Assembly (NCBI GenBank): GCA_963736505.1 | Contig: CAVTOZ010000003.1 | Location: 2,232,001 to 2,296,000 of the forward strand | Source: Solirubrobacter sp963736505 | GTDB taxonomy: Bacteria; Actinomycetota; Thermoleophilia; Solirubrobacterales; Solirubrobacteraceae | Direction: 5' to 3' | DNA: 64,000 nucleotides | Shown here: piece after piece, positions 1-10,718 of the stretch | Layout of the letters: each line of letters starts with the position of its first letter | Numbering within the stretch: position 1 is the first letter of the stretch | Translations under genes and position numbers: made by a program | Notes under the pieces: generated by a model | Seen by the model: the letters and a program-made list of their open reading frames with translations, nothing else | Database searches by the model: none | Told to the model about the DNA's origin: nothing

Positions 1-457
1 GCCACATCGGGCTGATGGGCGTGCTCGCCGACACCGTGCTGGCGGCCGGCGGCGAGGTCGTCGGCGTGATCCCGCGAGGGTTGGTGGACCGCGAGATCGG
101 CCACAAGGGGCTGAGCGACCTGCGCGTGGTCGGCTCGATGCACGAGCGCAAGGCGCTGATGGCCGAGCTCGGCGACGCGTTCATCGCGCTGCCCGGCGGG
201 ATCGGGACGCTCGAGGAGCTGATCGAGGTCTACACGTGGAGCCAGCTCGGCATCCACCGCAAGCCGCTCGGCGTGCTCGACGTCAACGGCTACTACGACG
301 GGCTGGCGTCCTTCCTCGACGACATGGTCGACGCGCGCTTCATGCGCTCGCAGCAGCGCGAGGTGCTGATCTTCGAGGCGGAGCCCGAGACGCTGCTCGC
401 GCGGCTGGCCGCCGCGGAGCCGCCGTCGCAGACCAAGTGGCTGAGCGAAGCCGAGAC

Positions 458-461
<4 letters not shown>
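1..461 (+). CDS. LOG family protein (cytokinin riboside 5'-monophosphate phosphoribohydrolase-like), 5' end outside window
   Basis: The reading frame is already open at the window edge, so the N-terminus is missing; about 152 C-terminal residues remain. The LOG signature PGGIGTLEEL, which carries the catalytic Glu, is visible, preceded by a Rossmann-like segment (GVIPRGL) and the conserved MHERKALM. LOG-family enzymes release free base from nucleoside 5'-monophosphates; in most bacteria the physiological substrate is not established. The stop codon overlaps the GTG start of the glucosidase gene (GTGA), so the two are probably co-transcribed. Family assignment is strong, substrate is inference. 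Confidence 0.93.
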
Positions 462-1915
<1,454 letters not shown>

Positions 1916-2006
1916 GGATGTTATGAACGGCCGCTGACTGGGGAGGGTTCTTTCACGGGCGCGTCGGAGCTTTCGCGCGCTCGCCCTCGATCTGGAAGGC
2001 ACCCTC

Positions 2007-3428
2007 TTGAATTCGTACCTGCGCCGAGGCGCGACGCTCGTCGCCGCCCTCGCGCTCACCGCGGCACTCCCCGCCGCCGCACATGCGGCGACGCTGACCA
2101 ACGCCGGCGGCACGCTGACCTACGCGGGCAACGACTCCGACGACTTCGTCGAGTTCTCGCAGGCGGATCCCGCCGTCGACACGGTGCGGGTCAGCGACTT
2201 CAGCACGGACGACGCGATCACGTCGTCGGGCTGCACGGTCATCAGCCCGACCGTGTTCGACTGCGCCGGCGTGTCGCTCTACGTCGCGAGCGGCGCGGGC
2301 GGCGATGACAACCTCTTCCCGGACAACGCCAACGCCCCCCAGATGCCGGGCCAGCTGTCCGGCGGCAACGGCAACGACAACCTCACCGGCGGCGACGGCG
2401 CCGACGCGCTCAGCGGCGGTGCCGGCGACGACTCCCTCTTCGGCGGTCTCGGCACCGACGCGCTGAGCGGCGGCACGGGCGTCGACAGCGCGCTGCTCGA
2501 TTTCGCCGCGGCGGGAGGCGCGGTCTCGCTCGACGGCCTGGCCAATGACGGCATCGCCGGCGAGAACGACAACATCGGCGCTGACATCGAGGACGTGAGC
2601 GCGCTCGGCACGTCGGCCGTGGCCATCACGGGCAACGCCTCCGCGAACGTCCTCTCCGGCGACGCCGGCAACGACGGCATCAACGGCGGCGCCGGCAACG
2701 ACACGCTCAACGGCTTCGGCGGCAACGACACGATCGACGCGCGTGACGGCTTCGCCGACCGCGTGACCTGCGGCGCCGGCACCGACACCGTGCTCGCCGA
2801 CACGCTCGACGTGGTCTCCGACACCTGCGAGAACGTGTCGACCACCGACATGGGCAACGCGAACGAGGACAAGCCCCCGGCCATCGCGTGGACCGCTCCT
2901 GCGGCCAATGCGAAGTTCGCCGGCAGCAAGCTGACGTCGCTGATGGTGACCGCGACCGACGACAAGGCCGTCGCCAAGGTCGTGTTCATGGACGACGACC
3001 GCGTCGTCTGCACCGACACCGTCGCGCCGTACACGTGCGCCTACCAGGCGCGCGGCGCGGATCTGGGCCGCAACACGCTCACGGCCACCGCGTCCGACGC
3101 GGCGGGCCAGACGGCCAGCAGCGTCCGCGTGGTCACGGTGACCCGCTTCAGCGCCAAGAGCGTCTCCCTGAAGGTCTCGCACAAGGGCAGCCGCTACACG
3201 GCGACCGGCAAGGTCACGCTCCCGGCCGGGGTCTCCAAGGCCCAGGGCTGCAAGGGCACGACCGTCAAGGTCACCGCCAAGGGCGTCAAGCGCAGCGCCA
3301 AGGTCCGCAGCAGCTGCAGCTACCGCGTGAGCATCACGTCCGGCCGCAGCGGCCTGAAGTTCAAGGCCGCCTACAGCGGCAACGACATCGTCGCGCCGCG
3401 CAGCAGCCGGACGGTCTCAGCCCGCTAG
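2007..3428 (+). CDS. secreted calcium-binding repeat protein with C-terminal Ig-like domains
   Basis: A 473-residue protein with a signal peptide (residues 1-27, cleavage near AHA-A). Residues about 115-160 and 210-250 hold glycine/aspartate nonapeptide repeats of the hemolysin type (GGNGNDNLTGGDGADAL, GGAGNDTLNG) that bind calcium after export. From about residue 290 there are Ig-like beta domains (Ig_3/Big-like, with VTATDDKAVAKVVF) and a basic C-terminal region. The start is TTG, chosen because GGAAGG lies 7 bases upstream and the signal peptide follows directly. The gene converges on the M20 peptidase gene, overlapping its stop by 12 bases. An extracellular structural or adhesive role is inferred. 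Confidence 0.82.
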   Translation: MNSYLRRGATLVAALALTAALPAAAHAATLTNAGGTLTYAGNDSDDFVEFSQADPAVDTVRVSDFSTDDAITSSGCTVISPTVFDCAGVSLYVASGAGGDDNLFPDNANAPQMPGQLSGGNGNDNLTGGDGADALSGGAGDDSLFGGLGTDALSGGTGVDSALLDFAAAGGAVSLDGLANDGIAGENDNIGADIEDVSALGTSAVAITGNASANVLSGDAGNDGINGGAGNDTLNGFGGNDTIDARDGFADRVTCGAGTDTVLADTLDVVSDTCENVSTTDMGNANEDKPPAIAWTAPAANAKFAGSKLTSLMVTATDDKAVAKVVFMDDDRVVCTDTVAPYTCAYQARGADLGRNTLTATASDAAGQTASSVRVVTVTRFSAKSVSLKVSHKGSRYTATGKVTLPAGVSKAQGCKGTTVKVTAKGVKRSAKVRSSCSYRVSITSGRSGLKFKAAYSGNDIVAPRSSRTVSAR

Positions 3429-4736
3429 CTCGGCCAGGAAGAGGGCCTCGGCGAGCGCGATCTTCGCGATCTCGCCGAGGTCCACCGACTCGTTCGCGGC
3501 GTGGATCTGGGCGTGGTCGGAGTCCTGCGCGCCCCACAGCACGAACGCGGCGTCCGGGTAGGTCTCGCGCAGCTTCGCCACGAGCGGGACGGAGCCGCCG
3601 CTGCCCATGCGCGCCACCGGCTTGCCGTAGGCGGTCTCCAGCGCGCGCTCGGCGGCGCGCGACTCGCCGTCGAGCGCGATCGGCGTGCTCGCCGGCTCGA
3701 CCTCGATCCCGAGCTCGGCGCCCCACGGCACGCGCGCCTCGAGGTGGCGCCGGACGGCGTCCATCGAGGCCACCGGGTCCGCGCCCGGCGGGACGCGCAC
3801 CGCGACCTTCGCGCGCGCCGACGGGATCACGATGTTGCCGGCGTCGGCGACGTCCGGCGCGTCGAGCCCGAGCACGCTGATCGCGTGCCGCGCCCACAGG
3901 CGGTCGGCGACCGAGCCGGACCCGACCAGCGCGACGCCGTCGAGCACGCCGGCCTGGCGGCGGAAGTCGGCCTCCGGCAGCTCCGCGCCGGGCCACGTGT
4001 GCTCCTGCAGCCCCTCGACGGCGACGGCGCCTTCGTCGTCGTGCAGCGTCGCGAGCAGCCGCACGAGCGCGAGCAGCGCGTCCGGCGCGGCGCCGCCGAA
4101 CTGGCCGCTGTGCAGCGCGCCGTCGAGCGTCCGCAGCGTCAGCGTCAGCTTGCCGTGTCCGCGCAGGGACTCGCACAGCGTCGGCTCGCCGAGCTTCCAG
4201 TTGCCGCCGTCGCAGATCACCATCGCGTCCGCGCGCATCAGCTCCGGGTCGGAATCGACGACCTCGAGCAGCTTCTGGCGGCCGTTCTCCTCGGAGCCCT
4301 CGATCAGCAGCTTCACGCCGACGGGCGGGCGCCCGCCCCACGCGCGCAGCGCCGCCAGGTGGGCGACGACGCCGGACTTGTCGTCCGCCGCGCCGCGGCC
4401 GAACAGGCGCCCGTCGCGCAGCGCCGGCTCGAACGGGTCGGTGTCCCAGCCCTCGGGCGGCGCGGGCTGGACGTCGTAGTGCGCGTACAGCAGCACGGTC
4501 GGCGAGCCGGGCCACTCGGCGAGCACGCTCGGCGCCTCGCCCGGGACGTCGACCGCGCGCACCGACGGCGCTCCCGCGTCGCGCAGCAGCTCGGTCACGA
4601 GGGCGGCCGCGGCGTCCAGCGGCTCGCGCGGATGGCCGGCGAAGGCGATCGACGGAAGCGCCACGAGGCGCTCGAGATCGGAGCGGATCCGCGCCGCGTC
4701 GGCGCGCACGGCTTCGCGCAGGGTCTGCTCGTCCAT
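3417..4736 (-). CDS. M20 family dipeptidase / metallopeptidase
   Basis: A 439-residue cytoplasmic zinc peptidase. Metal-binding motifs are in order: LLYAHYDVQP (first His/Asp), GRGAADDKSG (bridging Asp), IEGSEENG (general-base Glu-Glu) and the C-terminal DSDHAQIHAANE (last His). The dimerisation/lid domain lies between about residues 200 and 310 and includes ALHSGQFGG. The length matches the M20A/ArgE-DapE-PepV subgroup active on dipeptides. Preferred substrate is unknown. The gene is divergent from the kinase gene and convergent with the calcium-repeat gene. Confidence 0.92.
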   Translation of the reverse strand: MDEQTLREAVRADAARIRSDLERLVALPSIAFAGHPREPLDAAAALVTELLRDAGAPSVRAVDVPGEAPSVLAEWPGSPTVLLYAHYDVQPAPPEGWDTDPFEPALRDGRLFGRGAADDKSGVVAHLAALRAWGGRPPVGVKLLIEGSEENGRQKLLEVVDSDPELMRADAMVICDGGNWKLGEPTLCESLRGHGKLTLTLRTLDGALHSGQFGGAAPDALLALVRLLATLHDDEGAVAVEGLQEHTWPGAELPEADFRRQAGVLDGVALVGSGSVADRLWARHAISVLGLDAPDVADAGNIVIPSARAKVAVRVPPGADPVASMDAVRRHLEARVPWGAELGIEVEPASTPIALDGESRAAERALETAYGKPVARMGSGGSVPLVAKLRETYPDAAFVLWGAQDSDHAQIHAANESVDLGEIAKIALAEALFLAELAG

Positions 4737-4826
4737 GCCCCAGAAGTTACCCGGGCCTACGATCGGGCTCGGTTGCGGCCGATCGCAGGATGGCCCGTGG
4801 TAAGGCGGCTGCGTCACAATCGGAGG

Positions 4827-6239
4827 GTGCCCGACGTTCTCGAAGGTGCTCATATCGCCGGGTGCCGCATCGAGTCGGTCGCCGGACGCGGCGGCATGGG
4901 CATCGTCTATCGCGCCACGCAACTGTCGCTCGCGCGGCCCGTCGCGCTGAAGCTGATCGCGCCCGAGTTCGCCGCCGACGCGGGCTTCCGCGAGCGCTTC
5001 GAGCGCGAATCGCGGATGGCCGCCGCGATCGATCACCCGAACGTGATCCCCGTCTACGGCGCGGGCGAGGAGGACGGGCGCCTGTACCTCGTGATGCGCT
5101 GGGTCGCGGGCACCGACCTGCACCGGCTGCTGCGCGAGGACGGGCGGCTGGAGCCGGTGCGCGCGGCGCGCATCGTCGAGCAGGTCGCAGGCGCGCTCGA
5201 CGCCGCCCACGCGGCCGGGCTCGTCCACCGCGACGTCAAGCCCGCCAACGTCCTGCTCAGCGGCGAGCATGCCTACCTGGCCGACTTCGGGCTCACGCGC
5301 CTGGTCGGCTCCGACGAGCACCTGACGACCGCCGGGCACTTCCTCGGCACCGTCGACTACATGGCCCCGGAGCAGTTCCGCAACGAGCCGCAGGATGCGT
5401 TCACCGACGTCTACGCGCTCGGCTGCGTGCTGTACGCGGCGCTGACCGGCGCGCCGCCGTTCCCGCGCGAGACCGTGCCGCAGACGATGCTCGCGCACCT
5501 GCACGACGAGGCGCCCCGCGCGCTCGGCGTGCCCAAGCCGCTGCAGCGCGTGCTCGCCCGCGCGCTGGCGAAGGCGCCGGACGAGCGCTACCCGTCGGCG
5601 GGCGACCTCGGCCGTGCGGCGCTGGCCGCCGCCGAGGGGCGCTCGGTGACCGAGGCCGAGCGCTCCGTCGCCCGCGGCGCCGCGGCGCCGCGCACGCGCC
5701 GCCGGCCGGCGGCGCCGCCGCCGTCGCCGTCGCCGTCGCCCGACGCGCCGCAGGTCAAGCGCTACCGCACGCGCCCGCGCAGGCTGTGGGCGTGGGTCGT
5801 CGGGACCGTCGCGCTGGCGTCGGCGGCGCTCGCGTTCGTCGCGCTCTCGCCCGACGCCGCGCCGGAGCCGCCCGGCGGGCCGGTGTCGGCCACCGAGGTG
5901 GCGCGGCTGGCCAACTCGTTCGCCGACGCGTACGCGAAGGAGGACGGGGGCCGCCTCACGCGGCTGCTGACCTCCGACGTCCAGCGCGTCACCCCGCGCG
6001 ACCGCCAGCGCGGCCGCACCGACGTCGTGGCCGAGTACCAGCGTCAGTTCGACGGCAACGCGACGACCGGCTTCAAGCTCTCCGGCCTCAAGACCGACGG
6101 CGGGCCGACGGGCCGCGCCACCGCGCGCTTCACGGCGACCTACCAGGGCGCCTCGCCGTCCACCGGGGCGATGACGCTGATCGTGATCCGCGACCGCGGG
6201 CGCCCGCGGATCGCGCTGATCAAGACGCTGCCCAGCTAG
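4827..6239 (+). CDS. membrane-anchored Ser/Thr protein kinase with extracytoplasmic NTF2-like domain
   Basis: A 470-residue Hanks-type kinase. The glycine loop GRGGMGIVYRA, catalytic Lys in VALKLI, HRDVKPAN, DFGLTR and GTVDYMAPEQ are all intact, so it should be active. A Pro-rich linker (about 285-310) leads to one membrane helix (about 318-340) and an external domain of about 110 residues with the alpha+beta pattern of the NTF2/SnoaL-like fold, instead of the PASTA repeats seen in PknB. The GTG start has a GGAGG immediately before it, which is too close for a normal ribosome site; leaderless initiation is possible. A PASTA lipoprotein gene converges with its end. Confidence 0.9.
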   Translation: MPDVLEGAHIAGCRIESVAGRGGMGIVYRATQLSLARPVALKLIAPEFAADAGFRERFERESRMAAAIDHPNVIPVYGAGEEDGRLYLVMRWVAGTDLHRLLREDGRLEPVRAARIVEQVAGALDAAHAAGLVHRDVKPANVLLSGEHAYLADFGLTRLVGSDEHLTTAGHFLGTVDYMAPEQFRNEPQDAFTDVYALGCVLYAALTGAPPFPRETVPQTMLAHLHDEAPRALGVPKPLQRVLARALAKAPDERYPSAGDLGRAALAAAEGRSVTEAERSVARGAAAPRTRRRPAAPPPSPSPSPDAPQVKRYRTRPRRLWAWVVGTVALASAALAFVALSPDAAPEPPGGPVSATEVARLANSFADAYAKEDGGRLTRLLTSDVQRVTPRDRQRGRTDVVAEYQRQFDGNATTGFKLSGLKTDGGPTGRATARFTATYQGASPSTGAMTLIVIRDRGRPRIALIKTLPS

Positions 6240-6772
6240 CAGGAGGGCGCGACGGCGAGGGTCACGGTCGTGCCCTTGTCGACGAGCGTCCCCGCGGGCG
6301 GGCTCAGCTCGCACACCTGCAGCTCGCCGCCGAACAGCCGGTCGAGGAAGCTGCCCTGCTTGTCCTCGCGCGCGTCGAGGCCGAGCGTGGCCAGCTGGTC
6401 CTCCGCGTCGGTGGACGGCAGCCCGACGAGCTTCGGGATCTCGATCCGCATGTCGCGCGTGACGCGCACGGCGTCGGCGTCGGCGCGCCGGCCGGGCGCG
6501 GAGGCGGTGACGTCGATCAGGTTCGCGCCCCCGTCGAGCCGGACCTCTGCGGTGAACGTGCCGCCGTCGACGCGCGCGTCCTCCCCGTTGACCCGCACGC
6601 TCGCTCCCGCGGGCGACACCGTGCCCTGGACGCGGACGCTGTCCGACCGCACGGTGCCGGCGTCGACAGGCGCGCTGAGCTTGAGCGTCACGCGCGGCCC
6701 GGCCGCCGGCCGGGCCGTGCTCCCGCACGCCGCGACGGCGACCGGAAGGGCGAGCAGGGCGAGACGGCGCAC
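6236..6772 (-). CDS. lipoprotein with a C-terminal PASTA domain
   Basis: A 178-residue exported lipoprotein. The signal peptide ends in a lipobox (PVAVAACG) so Cys16 would be lipidated. The middle (about 30-105) is an Ig-like/glucodextranase-B-like beta domain (RVQGTVSPAGASVRVNG). The last 65 residues form one PASTA-type unit (IPKLVGLPSTDAEDQL ... LSPPAGTLVDKGTTVTLAVA). PASTA units bind peptidoglycan or beta-lactams in kinases and PBPs. Its position tail-to-tail with a kinase that itself lacks PASTA is suggestive of a functional link, but this is inference. The stop codons overlap by 4 bases. Confidence 0.82.
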   Translation of the reverse strand: MRRLALLALPVAVAACGSTARPAAGPRVTLKLSAPVDAGTVRSDSVRVQGTVSPAGASVRVNGEDARVDGGTFTAEVRLDGGANLIDVTASAPGRRADADAVRVTRDMRIEIPKLVGLPSTDAEDQLATLGLDAREDKQGSFLDRLFGGELQVCELSPPAGTLVDKGTTVTLAVAPSC

Positions 6773-6847
6773 GCAGATCAGGCTAGCCGCGCCGGTCCCG
6801 GGCGGCCCCGCGGGTGCACTTGGGGCCGCCCGAGATGGCGCGCCGGG

Positions 6848-7711
6848 CTAGCGCATCCGCAGCGTGCTCTTGACGCTGCGGGTGAGCTTGTGGCCGCCCG
6901 GCGGAATGAGCGCGACACTCACGGTCACCGAGAGGCGGCGGTGACGGCGCAGCGCGCTCTTGGCCCTCGCGTCGGTGGCGACCGCGAAGGTGACCTTGCC
7001 CGCCGGCGCCGATGACCGCGTGACGCGGCCGATCCGCACCGGCTTCGTGCTCTTACCACCGGAGAGCACGCCCTTGGCCGCCCACACGGCGACCTCCAGC
7101 TTCGTGCCCGCGCGCGCGACATCGACGCTGCCGCGCACGCGCGTGCCGGTCTGCGTCCTGGCGAGCGTGAGCTTGATCTTCGCCTGCGGCGCGCTGCCGC
7201 CGCTCCCGCCGCCCGGGTCCGGGGTCCCGCCCGGCCCCGGCGTCGCGGTCGCGCCGGGCGTCGCGGTCGCGCTCGGCGTCGGGGTCGCCGCCGCGGGATC
7301 GACCACGTGGATCGTGCCCTTCATGTCCGGATGGGTCTGGCAGGCGAATGTGTACGTGCCGGCCGCGTCGAAGCGGCAGTTGCCCGACCAGCCGCTCGGC
7401 ACCGGGCTCGCGGGCAGCGGCGGCACCGGGCCGGTGTTGAAGCCCCCGGTCTGCGTGCACGCGGCGGGCTTCGGCGAGTCGGCGTCGAACGCGACGTTGT
7501 GGAAGTTGTTGCCCGTCGGGTAGCGGAACGTCACCGTCCCGCCGACCGCGATCGTGACGTCGTTCGCGTTCCAGACGTGGACGGTGTCGCTCGTGTCGAC
7601 TGCGGTCACGGTCGCGGTGGACGGCGGCGCCTGCTGCCCGTAGGCGAGCGCCGGGATGGCCGCGGCGGCGGCCGCCGCGACGATGACCAGACCGCGCGTC
7701 TTCAGCTTCAA
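6848..7711 (-). CDS. secreted cupredoxin (plastocyanin/azurin-like) with C-terminal basic domain
   Basis: A 287-residue protein with a signal peptide (cleavage after about ALAYGQ). Residues 30-135 form a type-1 copper domain: the ligand His in NNFHNVAF and the Cys-His-Met set in FACQTHPDMKG are present. A Pro/Thr/Ala-rich spacer follows (about 140-175) and then a basic beta-rich domain of about 110 residues that resembles the C-terminus of the calcium-repeat protein at 2007-3428. It probably carries electrons or copper outside the membrane. A second, shorter cupredoxin is at 28140-28517. Confidence 0.88.
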   Translation of the reverse strand: MKLKTRGLVIVAAAAAAAIPALAYGQQAPPSTATVTAVDTSDTVHVWNANDVTIAVGGTVTFRYPTGNNFHNVAFDADSPKPAACTQTGGFNTGPVPPLPASPVPSGWSGNCRFDAAGTYTFACQTHPDMKGTIHVVDPAAATPTPSATATPGATATPGPGGTPDPGGGSGGSAPQAKIKLTLARTQTGTRVRGSVDVARAGTKLEVAVWAAKGVLSGGKSTKPVRIGRVTRSSAPAGKVTFAVATDARAKSALRRHRRLSVTVSVALIPPGGHKLTRSVKSTLRMR

Positions 7712-7780
7712 GACTCATCCCCCTCGTGACTCTTCAACCGGCCCGTCCGGTGATACGGACGCGCCGCGAGGTGGGTTCGA

Positions 7781-7978
7781 TCGCAGCTGACCTACGAGAT
7801 CGCCGAGGGCGAGAACGGCGTCAGCAAGCTCACGGTGACGCATGACCTCGAGGGCGCGCCCGGCGGGGCCACGATGGTCTCCGGCGGGCTCGAGCACACC
7901 GGCGCCGGCGGTGGCTGGGCGTTCGTCCTCTCCGACCTCAAGTCGCTGCTCGAGACCGGGCGCCCGCTGGCGGGTTAG
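7781..7978 (+). pseudogene. 3' remnant of an AHSA1/START-like (SRPBCC) protein gene
   Basis: About 64 codons of an open frame without a start encode the typical end of an SRPBCC-fold AHSA1-like protein: LTYEIAEGENGVSKLTVTHD, a glycine-rich turn, then WAFVLSDLKSLLETGRPL. The 5' two thirds are absent; the sequence upstream is the leader of the cupredoxin gene. Its stop codon overlaps the stop of the convergent desaturase gene. It is most likely a deletion remnant. Confidence 0.7.
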
Positions 7979-8874
7979 ACCGCGGTCGGCGGCGCGAGCT
8001 TCTGCTCCTGTCGGGCGGGCGTGATCAGGACCAGGTCCCAGGCCAGCCCGACACGGCGCATCAGCCGGATCGTCAGCGCGGACAGGTCGACCTCGTACCA
8101 GCGCAGGCCGTGCGCGGCCGAGCGCGGGAACGCGTGGTGGTTGTGGTGCCAGGACTCGCCGAAGGACGGCAGCGCGAGCCAGAACACGTTCGTGGACTCG
8201 TCGTCGACGGCGAAGCGCCGGCGGCCGAAGAAGTGGCAGACCGAGTTGACCGACCACGTGATGTGGTGCTGGAAGAAGATCCGCGCGAAGCCGCCCCACA
8301 GCAGGCCGGTGAGCGCGCCGCGCGGCGAGCCGCCGCTGAGCACGAAGCCGAGCAGCGCCGGCAGCGCGAGGCTGACGAGGATCAGCTGCGGGAACGCCTT
8401 GTTGATGCGCTTCATGCCCGGGTCCTCGACGAGCTCGCGGGCGTACTTGTAGGCGCGCGCCTGGCCGTTGGTCTGCCACAGCCAGCCCATATGGGCGTGG
8501 TAGAGGCCCTTGAGCGAGCCGCGCAGGCCTTCGCCGTGCCCGACGTGGGGCGAATGCGGATCGCCCTCCTTGTCGGTGTGCGCGTGGTGCTTGCGGTGGT
8601 CGGCGACCCACTCGATCACGGGCCCCTGGATCGCCAGCGACCCGAGGATCGCGAACACGTAGCGCGTCGCCGGGTGCGTCGCGAAGGCGCGGTGCGTCAG
8701 CATGCGGTGGAAGCCGACGGTCACGCCGAGCCCGCACAGGACATACATGATCGCGAACACGATCACGTCGGATGGGCCGATCAGACTCCCCCAGAGAAGA
8801 GGAACAGCGGCGGCCACCACGAGGAACGGCAGCAGGACGGCGGTGATGTTCACATTACGCTCGAGTCGGGTCAT
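7975..8874 (-). CDS. membrane fatty-acid (acyl-CoA) delta-9-type desaturase
   Basis: A 299-residue integral membrane di-iron enzyme. The three histidine boxes are present: HRMLTHR, HRKHHAHTD and HHNHHAF. Hydrophobic segments at about 10-60 and 150-195 form the transmembrane pairs. The family introduces a cis double bond into saturated acyl chains and helps adjust membrane fluidity. The length is usual for bacterial stearoyl-CoA-type desaturases. The first ATG of the conserved part was taken as start; the ribosome site is weak. The gene stands alone on this strand. Confidence 0.93.
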   Translation of the reverse strand: MTRLERNVNITAVLLPFLVVAAAVPLLWGSLIGPSDVIVFAIMYVLCGLGVTVGFHRMLTHRAFATHPATRYVFAILGSLAIQGPVIEWVADHRKHHAHTDKEGDPHSPHVGHGEGLRGSLKGLYHAHMGWLWQTNGQARAYKYARELVEDPGMKRINKAFPQLILVSLALPALLGFVLSGGSPRGALTGLLWGGFARIFFQHHITWSVNSVCHFFGRRRFAVDDESTNVFWLALPSFGESWHHNHHAFPRSAAHGLRWYEVDLSALTIRLMRRVGLAWDLVLITPARQEQKLAPPTAV

Positions 8875-9055
8875 CCTCGTTGAGGCTACGAGATAACACC
8901 GCTCGATTCTCCGGTCACTGGCCTGCAGTTTCGAGAGCATTCTTGTAGCTTCCCTACAGTGCGGCACATCTTCGCCCCGGCCTCCATGGACGGCCGGGCC
9001 GCGATTCCCGCGCCCCGGCCGGACCTGTGGGCCTACCTTCCGGCGGCGTCGTAGG

Positions 9056-9686
9056 GTGCTGGTCACGGGAACGATCACCACGACCGACGGCACCGAGATC
9101 TTCTTCAAGGACTGGGGCTCAGGGCAGCCGATCGTCTTCAGCCACGGCTGGCCGCTCTCGGCCGACGATTGGGACACGCAGATGCTGTTCTTCCTGCAGA
9201 ACGGCTACCGCGTGATCGCGCATGACCGTCGCGGGCACGGGCGCTCCACGCAGACGAGCGAGGGTCACGACATGGACGACTACGCCGACGACCTGGCCGC
9301 GCTGACGGAGCATCTCGATCTCCGCGACGCCGTCCACGTCGGGCACTCGACCGGCGGCGGCGAGGTCGTGCACTACATCGCCCGCCACGGCGAGAGCCGC
9401 GTCGCGAAGGCGGTCCTGATCAGCGCGGTCCCGCCGCCGATGGTCCAGACCGACGCCAACCCCGGCGGCCTGCCGAAGAGCAGGCCCGTTCTACGGCTTC
9501 AACCGGCCCGTCCTCGTGATGCACGGCGACGACGACCAGATCGTCCCCTACGCGGACTCCGGCCCGCTGTCCGCGGAGCTCGTGCAGAACGGGACGCTGA
9601 AGACCTACAAGGGCTTCCCGCACGGGATGCCGACCACGGAGGCCGAGACGATCAACGCGGACCTGCTGGCCTTCCTGCAGTCCTGA
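9056..9686 (+). pseudogene. alpha/beta hydrolase (non-heme chloroperoxidase-like) with internal deletion and frameshift
   Basis: The first 140 residues match the chloroperoxidase-like alpha/beta hydrolase family: TTTDGTEIFFKDWG, SHGWPLSADDW, HDRRGHGRS and the nucleophile elbow GHSTGGGE. At about 9479-9483 the frame shifts by one base, and the downstream part resumes with GPFYGFNRP joined directly to VLVMHGDDDQIVPYADSG and ending FPHGMPTT. The catalytic Ser, Asp and His regions all survive, but about 65 residues of the lid that normally separate them are missing. The product is therefore probably inactive. Confidence 0.8.
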
Positions 9687-9704
9687 CCCGACGCGATCGG
9701 CATG

Positions 9705-10670
9705 TCAGCTCTGGCCGGAGAGCAGCAGCTCGTACAGGTCGCCTCCGGTGGTGGCGCGGGTGACCTGGATTCGGCCTAGCGGCTGTTCGCTCCCGGCGTG
9801 CGCTCGCGCGTTCACGTCCTGGGTGAAGACGGCGTCGTAGCGCTGGGTGAGCCAGCCGAGGAGGTCGTCCGGGATCCTGGAGTCGTTGGTGCCGTCCTGG
9901 CCGTAGCTGCCGTACGGGGGACTGAAGGCGAGCGGCTGGTAGGCGGAGATGTGATCGGCGAGCGTCGTCTGGCCCCAGGCGATGTCGGAGTGGACGCGGT
10001 CGCGCCACCCGTCGAAGCCCTCGCCCGGCTCTTCGTAGGCGTAGAACGGTCCGTAGTCGTCGGGTCCGGGGCCGTAGTGGATCTGCGTGTGGCCCCGGCC
10101 CGAGTGCAGTTGCAGCTGCCAGCGCCCGCTGTCCTGCATCGTCGCGAGCTCGTGCCACGTGAGGTACTCGGGGTCGCCGTCGTCGACGCGTCCGACGTCG
10201 ACGAACATGACGGCGTTGAAATGCAGCTTGCGCAGGATGCCGTCCGCGCGGGTCCAGGAGTCCGCGCGCGCGTCGTCGAAGGTCAGCAGCAGCGGTCGCG
10301 GTGGGAGATCGACCGGCTTGTTCCGTACGAAGTCGATCAGCGTCTGGAGGTCGACCGTCTCGTAGCCGGCATGCTGGATCATGGTCATCTGCGTGGCGAA
10401 GTCCTCGGTGCCGATGCCGTAGGAGGCGTCCGCGGCGTTGGCGAAGTCGCTCTCGGGTCCGATGCCGTGGTACAGCAGGACGGGGATGGCCGACCGATCC
10501 GGCGGGAGCTTCTGCCATACCTGCTTCTCGCCCGAGGTGAGTGCGACTTCGGGGGCGGGCAGCGGCGTCCGGGCGGCCGGCTCGGGGGCCCGACCCGGCG
10601 AGTGCCCGCAGGCCGCCAACCCAAGGCACAACCCGCACGTCAAGGCGGCGAGCACCTCGGCCGATTTCAT
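9705..10670 (-). CDS. polysaccharide deacetylase-family lipoprotein (PgaB/IcaB-like)
   Basis: A 321-residue exported lipoprotein with lipobox LGLAACG. The NodB-homology domain shows LLYHGIG, the metal-binding TFDDARAD and the histidine pair in HSGRGHTQIH. Such enzymes N-deacetylate GlcNAc polymers at the cell surface. It is divergent from the LanC-like gene and is the likely partner of the glycosyltransferase at 12433-13680, as in pga/ica systems. The ATG was chosen because the signal peptide follows directly; no strong ribosome site is visible. Confidence 0.87.
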   Translation of the reverse strand: MKSAEVLAALTCGLCLGLAACGHSPGRAPEPAARTPLPAPEVALTSGEKQVWQKLPPDRSAIPVLLYHGIGPESDFANAADASYGIGTEDFATQMTMIQHAGYETVDLQTLIDFVRNKPVDLPPRPLLLTFDDARADSWTRADGILRKLHFNAVMFVDVGRVDDGDPEYLTWHELATMQDSGRWQLQLHSGRGHTQIHYGPGPDDYGPFYAYEEPGEGFDGWRDRVHSDIAWGQTTLADHISAYQPLAFSPPYGSYGQDGTNDSRIPDDLLGWLTQRYDAVFTQDVNARAHAGSEQPLGRIQVTRATTGGDLYELLLSGQS

Positions 10671-10718
10671 AGGGAGCTTGACTGTAACCGTCGCTGACGG
10701 TCCCAGTCGGGTCCTCGT

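Noticed and set aside
3501..4770. Plus-strand frame opposite the M20 peptidase gene, joined to the kinase frame
   Set aside because: Only the part from 4827 has protein features; the rest is the complement of the peptidase.
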